From Saccoglossus kowalevskii (Eukaryota > Hemichordata > Enteropneusta > Harrimaniidae), in contig NW_003151258.1 of the NCBI RefSeq assembly GCF_000003605.2, positions 284,295 to 302,622 on the forward strand: a stretch of DNA of 18,328 bases, read 5' to 3'. The first letter of the stretch is position 1. Every line of letters starts with the position of its first letter. The position numbers and the translations under genes were made by a program. Shown here one piece after another: positions 1 through 8,565 of the stretch. The notes under the pieces were generated by a model, which saw only the letters and a program-made list of their open reading frames with translations, had not been told where the DNA came from and made no database searches.

Positions 1-245
1 AAAATGTGCACACATTTTCTATCTGCCGAAAATCACACTCAAAATACAAAATACTTATCCAAACCAGTTACGAGTGCTTATAAGACACTGAACTATCGCA
101 AAATGTTGTCCGATTACATATAAATCATATATTTTTCCAGATTTTACGCATTTATGACGAAATTTCACAATTTCTATTCTCTGTGATACCAGTCTTCAGG
201 TTGTGTCAATCTGCGCATGAGTGCACGCCCTGAAACGCCAGGACT

Positions 246-775
246 GTATTTCCTTTTAGTAGATTTGCCATTTTATAATACATGTACAATATAAAGTGTT
301 CACGCTTTCAACTTCTGTGCACCCTTTCGAAATCCTTCTCATTCCTGAAATGGTGATAGTGAGAAAACAGTAAGAACATTACCTGGATATTGAACACTTG
401 CATGATTGGTGCTACTTCGACAATCTACCAATGTAAATTCTGGGGTGAAATGCAGAATGTTGAATGTATTATATTTATTTCAGTCGCATATTCTCTGTGA
501 TCTCTAAGATGCGCCTAGAATGCCTGATGCCTGTATCTGGCTATATTGCAATGAAAATATTAATAATAAAGATACACACAAACAATAGTAAGCATGTGTG
601 CTTGTGTGGTAACTAGTATGTCAAAGATTATACACGATTTAACACTTTAATAGTCTGCGTACGTGCTTTGGTGGTGCCAAATAGGATATACTTATTGTGT
701 TTGGCAGGACTATTCACACGGATGGCATCAACTGGTATATAATAGATTTACTATGCTTGTATTCAGTGAAATGGT
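246..775 (+). repeat. Left member of a diverged inverted repeat pair (blocks B then A)
   Basis: Block B (about 246-354) and block A (about 559-775) each match, in reverse complement, blocks further right (1460-1570 and 1607-1826). Shared words include ACAATAGTAAGC, CTAGTATGTCAAAG, GATGGCATCA, TAGATTTACT (block A) and CCTTTCGAAAT, CATTCCTGAAAT (block B). Similarity is about two thirds to three quarters by eye. The block order is swapped relative to the partner. This is probably an old interspersed repeat of unknown class. Confidence 0.65.
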
Positions 776-1459
776 GAAATCAACTATAATGTATTTCATG
801 TGCTGTACATGATAAGTATCAAAATAGGTAATATTAATTTATTTATTAATTATCAATTTAGTGTCATCAGCAAACGTTACGCATTTATCGATTTTCATCC
901 CCGTTCAGGGATGGGAAGTTTACACCCTCTATATGGTTGTACAATCAATCACCACACCACGTTTAGTTTCTGTGTAACTGAATATTACTGCGCTATTCAA
1001 TGCAAAACTGACCATACATTACAAAGGCAACATTTTAGCTTCAAATTAGGCTAAGGCTGTTTAAACTGATACCAAACCTTCCCAAATTTTTATTGAAAGA
1101 AGACATTTCCTGACATTTCTGGGATCGGAAAACATTTCTGCATTGTTGTGTGTGAGACTTTATGCAAAGCTGCATTATACAACAATCTCCCTATAGTATG
1201 CAAATTGACCTACCTTTTCGAATATAAAAAAATGTGTATTGCTGACATTAACATTTAGTTTGCTTTCGTCACAACATTTCTCTAGTTTATTTCAGTGATG
1301 TTAGAGGTCAATTATAATGCTAATAAAAAAGCGAGATCATAATAATAATTCAATTGTTTTAACGTCTCCAACATGCCACTGGTGTTTGCAAGTAAACATT
1401 TTATTATGAAAATATTTTTATGACGAATATTGAAGTAAATTTGCATACATTAGTGCGAA
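776..1459. other. AT-rich spacer between the inverted repeat blocks
   Basis: I see no gene, transposon end or array here. A plus-strand open frame at 800-1054 has no recognisable similarity and no splice or start context. The segment at 901-915 (TTCAGGGATGGGAAG) weakly recalls block A of the flanking repeat. Confidence 0.5.
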
Positions 1460-1826
1460 TGGAAATTTCAGGAATGAGGCATATTTCGAAAGGATGCACA
1501 CACAGAAGTATAACGCGTGAATATTTGGTATCGTACATATATTGTAAAATGGGAAATCTACTAAAAATGTCGTGTAGTTTCGAACTTCAAATTTCTGCTG
1601 TTTTAAATCACCCCATCCCTGAATCCTAGCAAAGTAAATCTAATCCACAGCATCTGATGCCATCCTATGCTCGTAAATATTCATGCCAAACACTATAAAT
1701 GATAGATCTGCCAATCGAAGTGTTAAATAATGCAACCTTTGACATACTAGTCATCACACCCAAATGCTTACCACAATAGAAGCACACACGCTTACTATTG
1801 TATGTGTGCATTCTAATTATTAATCT
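1460..1826 (-). repeat. Right member of the inverted repeat pair (reads A then B on the minus strand)
   Basis: Read on the minus strand, block A (1826-1607) comes first and block B (1570-1460) follows after about 36 bases. The partner at 246-775 has B, then a ~200-base spacer, then A. No coding potential was recognised. Confidence 0.65.
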
Positions 1827-2056
1827 TCCGTTGCACAAAATATATTGTAATATAGGTGAAATATGGTGACATGCGATTTGTGAAGTAACGTATTCATTTT
1901 TTTCTCCAAAATATAAAAATAACTAGCATAAATATTATTGACTACCATGTTATTGTGATAATACAATATATGGGTTACACAAATATTGGTGGCGGAAAAT
2001 GGTTGAATTGGGTATTTAAACACATTTCGAGGTCAATATCATGTTAAATTGAAAAT

Positions 2057-2693
2057 ATCAATGTAGCAAAGTTGGTGTGAAGTTTTTTGAAAGGCAGCAT
2101 TGAAAAATGGTATGCCTGCACAGTTGGTGTGTTGTTTTTTGAACGGATGTATTAAAACATGATGTGCCTGCTCAGTTGGTGTGTTGTTTTGTAAACGACT
2201 GTATTGAAACACGATATGCCTGCTCAGTTGGTGTGTTGTTTTGTAAACGGCTGTGTTGAAACATGATATGCCTGCTCAGTTGGTGTGTTGTTTTGTAAAC
2301 GGCAATGTTGAAACATGATATGCCTGCACAGTTGGTGTGTTGTTTTGTAAACGGCTGTGTTGAAACATGGTATGCCTGCACAGTTGGTGTGTAGTTTTGT
2401 AAACGGCTGTATTGAAACACGATATGCCTGCTCAGTTGGTGTGTTGTTTTGTAAACGACTGTATTGAAACACGATATGCCTGCTCAGTTGGTGTGTTGTT
2501 TTGTAAACGGCTGTGTTGAAACATGATATGCCTGCACAGTTGGTGTGTTGTTTTGTAAACGGCTGTGTTGAAACATGGTATGCCTGCACAGTTGGTGTGT
2601 AGTTTTGTAAACGGCTGTATTGAAACATGATATGCCTGCACAGTTGGTGTGTAGTTTTGTAAACGGCTGTATTGAAACATGATATGCACAGTA
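2057..2693. repeat. 52-bp minisatellite, 11 full units plus degenerate ends
   Basis: Eleven units of exactly 52 bases run from 2109 to 2680, with starts at 2109, 2161 and so on every 52. A diverged unit precedes them (2057-2108) and a broken unit follows (2681-2693). The unit contains GATATGCCTGCTCAGTTGGT, a GTGTTGTTTTGTAAACGGC part and GTGTTGAAACAT. Variants at a few sites (CTCAG/CACAG, GTGTTG/GTGTAG, ACGGC/ACGAC, CAT/CAC) form an ordered series. Because 52 is one more than a multiple of three, stop-free units give overlapping minus-strand reading frames, which I do not regard as genes. Confidence 0.97.
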
Positions 2694-2967
2694 AATATAG
2701 TAAATGTTACAAATATACAAATTTGTCTATTTGACGAAATTTGATGCAGCAGTTGGTACAAGAGTTTTTTCGATTATATAGTCGTCATTGTTTATAGTCG
2801 GTACCTATGTTATTTGGATAGATCTCTAGATTAGATTTGAACATTTCCCGACAATATCGAATTCTTTAATTTAGCGAATATTGTTACCATTTTTGGTAAA
2901 AATATAATTTTCGACTTCTTCTTAGAAACCGCTACTGCAATTGCTTTGATATTTGCTATATTTGTAC

Positions 2968-3139
2968 CTTTGATGGATCTTTACTTGATTTAATCATTTC
3001 ATGTAATTTTACCAAGTATCTTTGGTCACTGACTTCTTTTTGGGCTGGATTTGGTTCTCCAAATTGATATATCCAGAGCATGGGTACCACTAAACTTACC
3101 TTTGTCAATGATAAGAAATGAACACAGACGTGGTAACAC
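2968..3139 (-). CDS. Orphan exon candidate, unknown protein
   Basis: On the minus strand an open segment follows a good polypyrimidine acceptor (TGACTTTCTTTAG, AG at 3141-3140) and ends at AAG|GTACAA (2968). A nearer acceptor at 3091-3090 would give a shorter exon. The translation contains WIYQFGEPNPAQKEVSDQ, then RYLVKLHEMIKSSKDPSK, with a hydrophilic, exon-like composition unlike the surrounding AT-rich noise. I do not recognise the family and found no partner exon on either side, so it may be an isolated exon of a larger gene, a fossil, or chance. Confidence 0.22.
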
Positions 3140-3421
3140 CTAAAGAAAGTCAAAGTTAATTATTCCTCTGACTGTGATGTTATTGTAACATTAATCAATC
3201 TAGACTGTGCTCTATTGAGACAGTGTGGCTATATCGACCGTAAGATTGCATGTTTATTTTTTGGTGCGGAGTTTTCAATTTCACAAATTTAATAACCACC
3301 ATGGCTTTTATTTCAAAGTTTTTTTAAAAATATAATCTGATATAATATTGAATGTATAATATACTTTTTTTTATTTCATAAAGTTTTGTGGCGTCGTGTT
3401 CAAAGGTTTATGCATTGTAGC

Positions 3422-3456
3422 ATCATTTTAGAGCCTCGCCCTGGCTACAAAATGAT
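3422..3456. repeat. Stem-loop, 14-base arms
   Basis: ATCATTTTAGAGCC (3422-3435) pairs with GGCTACAAAATGAT (3443-3456) around a 7-base loop, with a short mismatch in the middle of the arms. Confidence 0.6.
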
Positions 3457-4085
3457 TGTGATTTATATCCTTAAAAGGGCAGGTGGACATCTTTGACTAT
3501 TTAGCAACTCAATTACCCTTTGTGTATGAATTTCCAAAATATAATACTGATATTTTGATAATACATACGCTCGATGTATGTTCGATAAAATACATACGCA
3601 TACACACATGCTCAAATTACGTACACGTTCGTGTAACTAAAAACTTCAATTTTCAGTATTATTTTTTAAGAAATCCGACTATTTGTGGATACGCACAATT
3701 TATTTTATTTATTAGTAAATTGTACCTTAATGTTTTTTCAAGTTATCCACTTTTCCGTTTTAACACAAAAATACCGCAGAAAATTACCCAGGTATAAGAC
3801 AGTAGTGCATTGTATTGCAGCAATTCAGTAACTTCTAAGGAGCGATATTAATTTGTGCCAAACAATTGGAAACATAAACTGAAATAACGAAATTCACTAA
3901 ACAAAGTGCGTCATTACAAACCTACAATTGCTGTAAATTGTCTGAAAGTTTTTAGAATTCATTTTCTGATTTGATTCTGCTAGTAATACAGTTTTCAAGA
4001 GTGAAATGGTGTAACTATTTCTATCCCGCTTGTTACGACGACTGATAATATAGATCTTTGCAAGACATATTATATACAAAAAGTT

Positions 4086-4119
4086 TTCTCGCACTGTCGA
4101 GAAAAACAATGCGACAGTG
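4086..4119. repeat. Two overlapping, mutually exclusive hairpins
   Basis: TTCTCG/CGAGAA (4086-4103, loop 6) and CACTGTCG/CGACAGTG (4092-4119, loop 12) share bases, so only one can form at a time. Confidence 0.6.
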
Positions 4120-5122
4120 GTGAGGTGGTAACGCAACAAACCACCATGGTGGAGGTGACGCACGTAGTTGCAGACGCCTGGACGCTGTTCATCTTATGAG
4201 ACCACAGAGGGCGCTATGCCTGGCATTCTAAAAAAAAACATGCAAAAGCAAGTCTCAAACACCGCAAAGCGTACATCTATCAGAAGTTCGCATGCACAAG
4301 GAAATCGGTGATGGTGTAAACATCCTGTAAAATATGCCATTGCAAATCACCCTTAAACTTTGTACTTGCCAGTGCAATCTTTGAAATTAGGTTTTGAAAG
4401 CAATTAGTGGACTGAAAGTATCCTGCCAAACAGTGTAAAATTTCTCTGGATGGCAAGTTGTATATAATGAACCATTAACATATATTTATATATGACTGAA
4501 GACTTAGATGCGTCGGAGGTTGCTCATTTACCTTTCAAAAATGGGTGTTGTTTTAACATTTCCATTTAGTTGGAATGGCATCATGGGCGATTTTCAAACT
4601 GAGGTTAAGAAAGCGTTTAGAGGGGATATTTATTTTATTCATAAAGTATGACTTGGAAAATCACGATCTCTTCGTTGCGTCAAATAAATCTCCAATCCTC
4701 ACAAATCCACCATCAGCAAAATGTTTTAAACGGAAAGGCTCTATATGACGAGCATACCTTAAATTATCATTAGTAGTATTGAAACAATTATCTGTAAAAT
4801 TATAGCTTGGGTAGTTATAATCCACTAGCTAGCACTGAATATATTCAAGCCACGTGGTGTGAATGTGTACAGGTAGATGAGTGACATTTTGTCCACCTTT
4901 TTCCCAAAGGCAAAGGCATTGTGACTTGCTGAGAGTGCCTTCAAAGGCTGCTACGGTGTGTTTAGTCGTGCATTTGATTCTGTCGCATCATGTTATGTTT
5001 ATTAATTCCAATTTCGATTGTGCAATTATTAGTGCATTGGTTTCTTAAACTAGTAATTTATAGGCATGTATATAGTTCATATGTTTCAAGGAGTGATAGT
5101 GTTGCATGAATTAAATAATATG

Positions 5123-5234
5123 TACGCGGACGTTGAGCAACAGGCACTGAGCGACAATGCGATACAAGCGTGGAAAGAAAGAACGGCGTTTTACCGCTAC
5201 CAGGTTTTGATAAAAATAAATAAATAAATAAAAT
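5123..5234 (+). repeat. Short GC-richer insert with an (AAAT)n tail, SINE-like
   Basis: A segment of mixed composition (about 5123-5210, ending CTACCAGGTTTTGATAAA) runs straight into AAATAAATAAATAAATAAAA at 5212-5233. A body followed by a short A-rich repeat tail is the shape of a SINE or LINE 3' end. I could not find tRNA-like A and B boxes. Confidence 0.3.
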
Positions 5235-5297
5235 ACCACAGCTAATGCTATTTGGTCTGTTAGTTGTGCAATTTCATGTTTTCCCCATTTGAAATGC

Positions 5298-5339
5298 ATT
5301 ACTGTAAGATACTGTATATCAAAGTACGATTACAGTAAT
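5298..5339. repeat. Small inverted repeat ATTACTGTA / TACAGTAAT
   Basis: Two perfect 9-base arms (5298-5306 and 5331-5339) flank 24 bases. The tips resemble those of the MITE-like element 75 bases to the right, so this may be a remnant of the same family. Confidence 0.4.
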
Positions 5340-5411
5340 TTGCAAAGTATTTCCATAATTCGCTGGCATTGGGAAGTGGTAGCACCCAGTCTGGACTAAT
5401 TCATATTGTAG

Positions 5412-5630
5412 CGGCTACTGTAAAGGGGGTAATTATTCACTGGGTTTTAATTTAGCTTATTTCGCTGACTGGAAAATGCGCTAAATTAAAACACAGTGAA
5501 TATGTAAAATTTAGCATAGAACACATTATCTAAATGACGAAACCGTGAATTTAAAACCCACTTAATATGCCTGATATGGTAAATCAGTGAAAATTAAACC
5601 CAATGAAAATTAGTCATTTTACAGTATTTA
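5412..5630. mobile_element. MITE-like foldback built from an inverted ~20-bp motif
   Basis: The ends are inverted: GGCTACTGTAAA on the left, and TTTTACAGTATTT on the right, whose reverse complement is AAATACTGTAAAA. Both sit on a TA that could be the target duplication of a Tc1/mariner-type insertion. A motif close to TTCACTGGGTTTTAATTT occurs at 5435-5454 on the plus strand. It recurs on the minus strand at about 5480-5500, 5545-5560 and 5586-5607, so the element folds in several ways. There is no coding capacity. Confidence 0.65.
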
Positions 5631-5789
5631 TTTTTTTTGAAATTAATTTGTTTTCATTAACACGATTTTCAGTGATTATTGAGGTTTTAAAATCTTGATG
5701 TTAGTAATTGATATTCATAACCTGAATATTATTCTTGAATAAAACATGTCAGTCACTTTCTTATTTTATTGAAGTTTTTTCTTCATTAA

Positions 5790-6041
5790 ATGACTTATAC
5801 TTATAGACTTATAGGGTGCAACTACCCTAACAAATGTTTCTTGTGCTCTGGATTACACCCATGTTTTGCAAAAAAGGATGTGACGTTTGGTATATATCGA
5901 TTAACCCCAGTTTCCCATATAGGTCCCACCCCAATAAATGTTGAACAGTTACAACTAAGGTTATTTGGGTATTATCTTATTCTGGCTCAGTACTTTATTG
6001 ATAGCTTCAGTTGTGGGTTTTCTGTTGTTTTTTGGAGATAA
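5790..6041 (+). pseudogene. DIRS-like Gag C-terminal remnant
   Basis: The frame shows a knuckle-like cluster, CNYPNKCFLCSGLHPCF, then TPINVEQLQLRLFGYY and DSFSCGFSV. This resembles the end of DIRS Gag ('TPI..' helix followed by a 'GF..GF' type segment) just before the RT. No start codon need apply, because the upstream part of the ORF is not recognisable. Confidence 0.5.
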
Positions 6042-6093
6042 CATAACGTCTGATTCACCTAATCTTAGTTCAGCTATTGAGTAACCAGGGGTT

Positions 6094-6465
6094 GTTGACA
6101 AAACGTTGCAGAAAGAGTTAGCAGCTGAGCCATTTCCGAAAAAAAAAACCTTCAATAATTGTAATTTTTCACCATTGGGTGTTGTTCCTAAGAAGGAGCA
6201 AGGTGAATTCATATTGATTCAACATTTGTCTTGGCCACAGTGTAACTCCATTAATGATGGCATTCCACCTGAGCTTGTTACAGTTATGTTTACACGGGTG
6301 GATGATGCGGTTCAGGCAATAATACAATTCGGTCAGGATTTGGCCAGATATTCGCTCTGCATTCAGTGGCACCATTTGATTATAAATTGCTAAGGTTTAA
6401 GTGGCAAGAACTTTTCTATTATGATCAATGTTATCATGATTCTATTATAATAAATGATATCATGA
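6094..6465 (+). pseudogene. DIRS-like reverse transcriptase remnant, palm truncated
   Basis: Two frames carry RT sequence. The first (about 6106-6340) has SPLGVVPKKEQGEFILIQHL, LSWPQCNSINDGIPPEL and DDAVQAIIQFGQ, typical of the DIRS fingers domain. The second (about 6366-6430) has LLRFKWQELFYYDQC. The segment between, which should hold the first catalytic aspartate, is corrupted. Everything from FYYDQC to the RNase H, including the [F/Y]xDD motif, appears deleted. Confidence 0.8.
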
Positions 6466-6483
6466 TTAATTTTTGTGAAGACT

Positions 6484-6933
6484 CTGCACTCCAGCTGATA
6501 ACAGAGGCATCTGTATATACTGGTTTGGGGCATTGTTTGGCTCACATTGGTTTTATGGAAGTTGGCCAAACAATTGTATACACAGCATAACATTTTTGGA
6601 ACTTTTTCCCATCGTACTGGCAATTGAGGAATGGGGTGATCTCATGTCTAACCAGGCAATTTTGTTTCTGTCAGACAATGCTGCAGTGGTGAATATAATA
6701 ACAGACAATCAAGTAAAGATAAGGACATTATAAGTCTTGTTAGAAGAATGGTATTAGTTTGTCTCCGATGCAACGTCAGGTTTAAGGCAAAACATATTCC
6801 GGAAAAATGTAATGAATTGGCAGATTCTCTTTCCCGACTTCAGGTCAGGAAATTTCAACAGCTGGCACCATGGTTAGATCAGTGGCCAGCCCCTATTCCA
6901 AAGGGTACATGGAAGACGTTCAGTGGTGAATGA
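6484..6933 (+). pseudogene. DIRS-like RNase H remnant
   Basis: Three short frames carry one domain: ALQLITEAS..GLGH, then FGSHWFYGSW, ITFLELFPIVLA and FLSDNAAVV, then RFKAKHIPEKCNELADSLSR and LAPWLD. The acidic positions E, D and D of the RNase H site are visible; the first, usually TDAS, reads TEAS. Frame changes lie near 6533 and 6733. A proline-rich end (PAPIPKGTW) links to the recombinase. Confidence 0.8.
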
Positions 6934-7720
6934 CGGAAATGATGAAGTCAGCATTGGCCCCATCAACACTGTGTTCCGAGCTTGACAGGCGTTATCACGT
7001 CAAGCATTACACATGGAATTTAACTTTGCCAGTCAGTGAATCCCTGATAGCCATGTTTTTTTTACAGACATGCACATGCACGGGTTCTCGGCAAGTACAA
7101 TCGCCACCACTGCGTCAGCAATTAGTTATTTACATAAGCTACAGAGGTGTAGAAATCTGACAGATTTTGTTGTTGTCAACAAATTACTAAACAACCATGA
7201 GTAAACAAACTCCGGCTGTAGGCGTTTAACAATATCACTCTCCATTTTGCCTGCCCTCGTTGACGCTTTACATACATTGTCGGATCATTTTAAAGCACTA
7301 TTTCTGTTCATGTTCTATGCATGCACACGCATCGGGGAGATAACTTTTACTACCAAAGATAGTGTTTCACATATATTGCAATTACACGACATTGCCAATT
7401 TGCAGTCGGGGTGCTGTGTACATAGTCCTTTGAAAGTTACCTTCACCAAATACAAGCATGGCTATCCCCCCTCAGGTCGTTGTTATTGGTTTTCAACGGC
7501 TCCCTTACTGTCCAATTGCAGCGGTCTCCATTTTTTTGCTGTTAAGGGGGCAAAACCCTGCCCTCCTCTGTTCTCTACGCCAGATCAACAACCTATAAAA
7601 CGCGATTACTCATGCTTAAATTCAATACAGGGCTACATTTTGTGGCTTGTCTGATGCACAAATCAGAAGTCTGAGAAGGTGAAAATCGGATGCATTTAAA
7701 CTGTACACCCGTCAATATGT
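6930..7720 (+). pseudogene. DIRS-like tyrosine recombinase remnant
   Basis: The N-terminal core-binding part (SALAPSTLCSEL, LPVSESLIAMF) is in one frame. From about 7070 to 7654 a second frame carries GFSASTIATTASAISYLHKL, LPALVDALHTLSDHFKALF and the first catalytic Arg in FYACTRIGEIT, interrupted by TAA at 7202-7204. The HxxR box (usually HSFRIGAA) is missing. The C-terminal box SDAQIRSLRR*KSDAFKLYTR follows from 7650, with TGA at 7680-7682 where Trp is usual and the probable nucleophile Tyr at 7704-7706. Confidence 0.82.
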
Positions 7721-7779
7721 ACAGTTTTAGTCTAGCTACCAGCATGGGTAGTAGTTGTTTTCCTATATCATGGTTGGAC

Positions 7780-7920
7780 CAGCATGGGCAGCCCTTGTGT
7801 CAACCCTGGGTGTTAGGTATCTCCGCATTTTTGAAGAAACGTTTTCTACATAGTTTTGGTGTGGGGCTGACTGGTGTGTCTGGTGGCATGATTTTGGGCG
7901 TTGGGAAACGTGGAAATCAA
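7780..7920 (+). pseudogene. Possible SGNH-hydrolase-like remnant of the DIRS-like element
   Basis: The frame PWVLGISAFLKKRFLHSF followed by GVSGGMILGV resembles the 'WVLGSS..KR.F' and 'W.GKGGM' boxes of a hydrolase-like domain sometimes found 3' of the recombinase in such elements. The match is short and by eye. The frame runs on to 8088 without further similarity. Confidence 0.3.
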
Positions 7921-8265
7921 ACTTCAATTTATACTAATAAAATCAATCACACGATTCCCAGTAACTACAACTACTACAACAACGACGACAAAGACTTATT
8001 TATCTTAACTTCTATACCTTCCTTTCATTTAATTAAAGACACCAACATTACTGTGAAAGGTACAACAATACATTTTCGAACGTTCTGAATAATTTACAAG
8101 ACGACATTAAATAAAACATTAATTGCTCTGTTTAAGTGAGAGGTATAGCCAGTTTTTAGTCGGTAAAATCTGCTATGAGGTAATGATTGTGCAAAATAGC
8201 CATTATCTCATCTTGAGCCGTAGTGTCGGCAAAGGATATTCAATTTAAAATAACCTGATATAATG

Positions 8266-8271
8266 TTTAAT
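8266..8271 (-). terminator. Possible GALE poly(A) signal ATTAAA
   Basis: On the minus strand ATTAAA lies about 230 bases after the GALE stop. I saw no AATAAA between the stop and this point. The stretch 8089-8500 otherwise holds only AT-rich DNA between the DIRS-like remnant and the gene and is probably the 3' UTR. The call is weak, since this hexamer is frequent in AT-rich DNA. Confidence 0.25.
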
Positions 8272-8500
8272 CATGTGTAGTCAACACCGTCTCAACATGA
8301 CTACTACAAAATTTAACCTAACGCTTTAACCCGCTTCTACACCATAAAGCTACGAAAGATGACAAATACTAATTTAGAACAGCTCCACGAAAACTGCTCA
8401 AAATATATCCACTACCTCCCGGTATTCTAAAATTATCTTCTATATAATCGTCTTTATGATCTTCTATGCGAGAAAAAAACAACTTTATGTTTTCCAAACT

Positions 8501-8565
8501 TTATATGGAATTAGCCGTTTCATACCCTTCGGGATTATTCTTTTGCCATCTCCAGAGATCTTCAA
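8501..8565 (-). CDS. GALE: GALE coding exon 8, C-terminus (residues 331-351)
   Basis: This is a 65-base last exon after acceptor TGCTTTCAG. It encodes [14 protein letters not shown], the usual GALE C-terminal helix, then a short tail and TAA. Codon 331 is split T|TT, giving Phe where human has Cys. Confidence 0.93.

Larger units (their letters stand above)
2694..5122. other. AT-rich anonymous region
   Basis: Apart from the weak exon candidate at 2968-3139 and the hairpins at 3422-3456 and 4086-4119, I see no gene, repeat array or transposon. A 12-base palindrome CCACCATGGTGG lies at 4141-4152. A short CTCF-core-like match lies near 4205-4216. Open frames at 3483-3797 (plus) and 3897-4163 (minus) look like chance. 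Confidence 0.5.
5790..7920 (+). mobile_element. Decayed DIRS-like (tyrosine recombinase) retrotransposon
   Basis: Read on the plus strand, the order is Gag-like, reverse transcriptase, RNase H and tyrosine recombinase, the layout of DIRS-type elements, which carry a recombinase instead of an integrase. Recognisable stretches include LIQHLSWPQCNSINDGIPPE, FLELFPIVLAIEEWGD, LSDNAAVV, LADSLSRLQV, FYACTRIGEIT and SDAQIRSL. The coding frame changes at least seven times, internal stops occur, and a large part of the RT palm is missing, so the copy cannot be active. I could not define the terminal or internal repeats, so both ends are approximate. It lies tail to tail with GALE, about 600 bases from its stop. 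Confidence 0.88.

Noticed and set aside
2057-2693. CRISPR array
   Set aside because: The units are contiguous with no unique spacers, and the DNA is eukaryotic.
2172-2761. Several overlapping minus-strand open frames with repeated FTKQHTN-like peptides
   Set aside because: They are the 52-bp minisatellite read in three frames. The unit simply lacks stops, and 52 is not a multiple of three, so each frame gives the same peptides in turn.
3897-4163. Minus-strand 88-residue open frame starting at the CCACCATGGTGG palindrome
   Set aside because: No recognisable motif, no splice or polyadenylation support, and AT-rich random-like composition after the first residues.
4198-4216. CTCF-like site (CAGAGGGCGCTA)
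   Set aside because: Twelve bases of the 3' half fit, but the 5' half does not, and short GGGCGC words are common in animal repeats.
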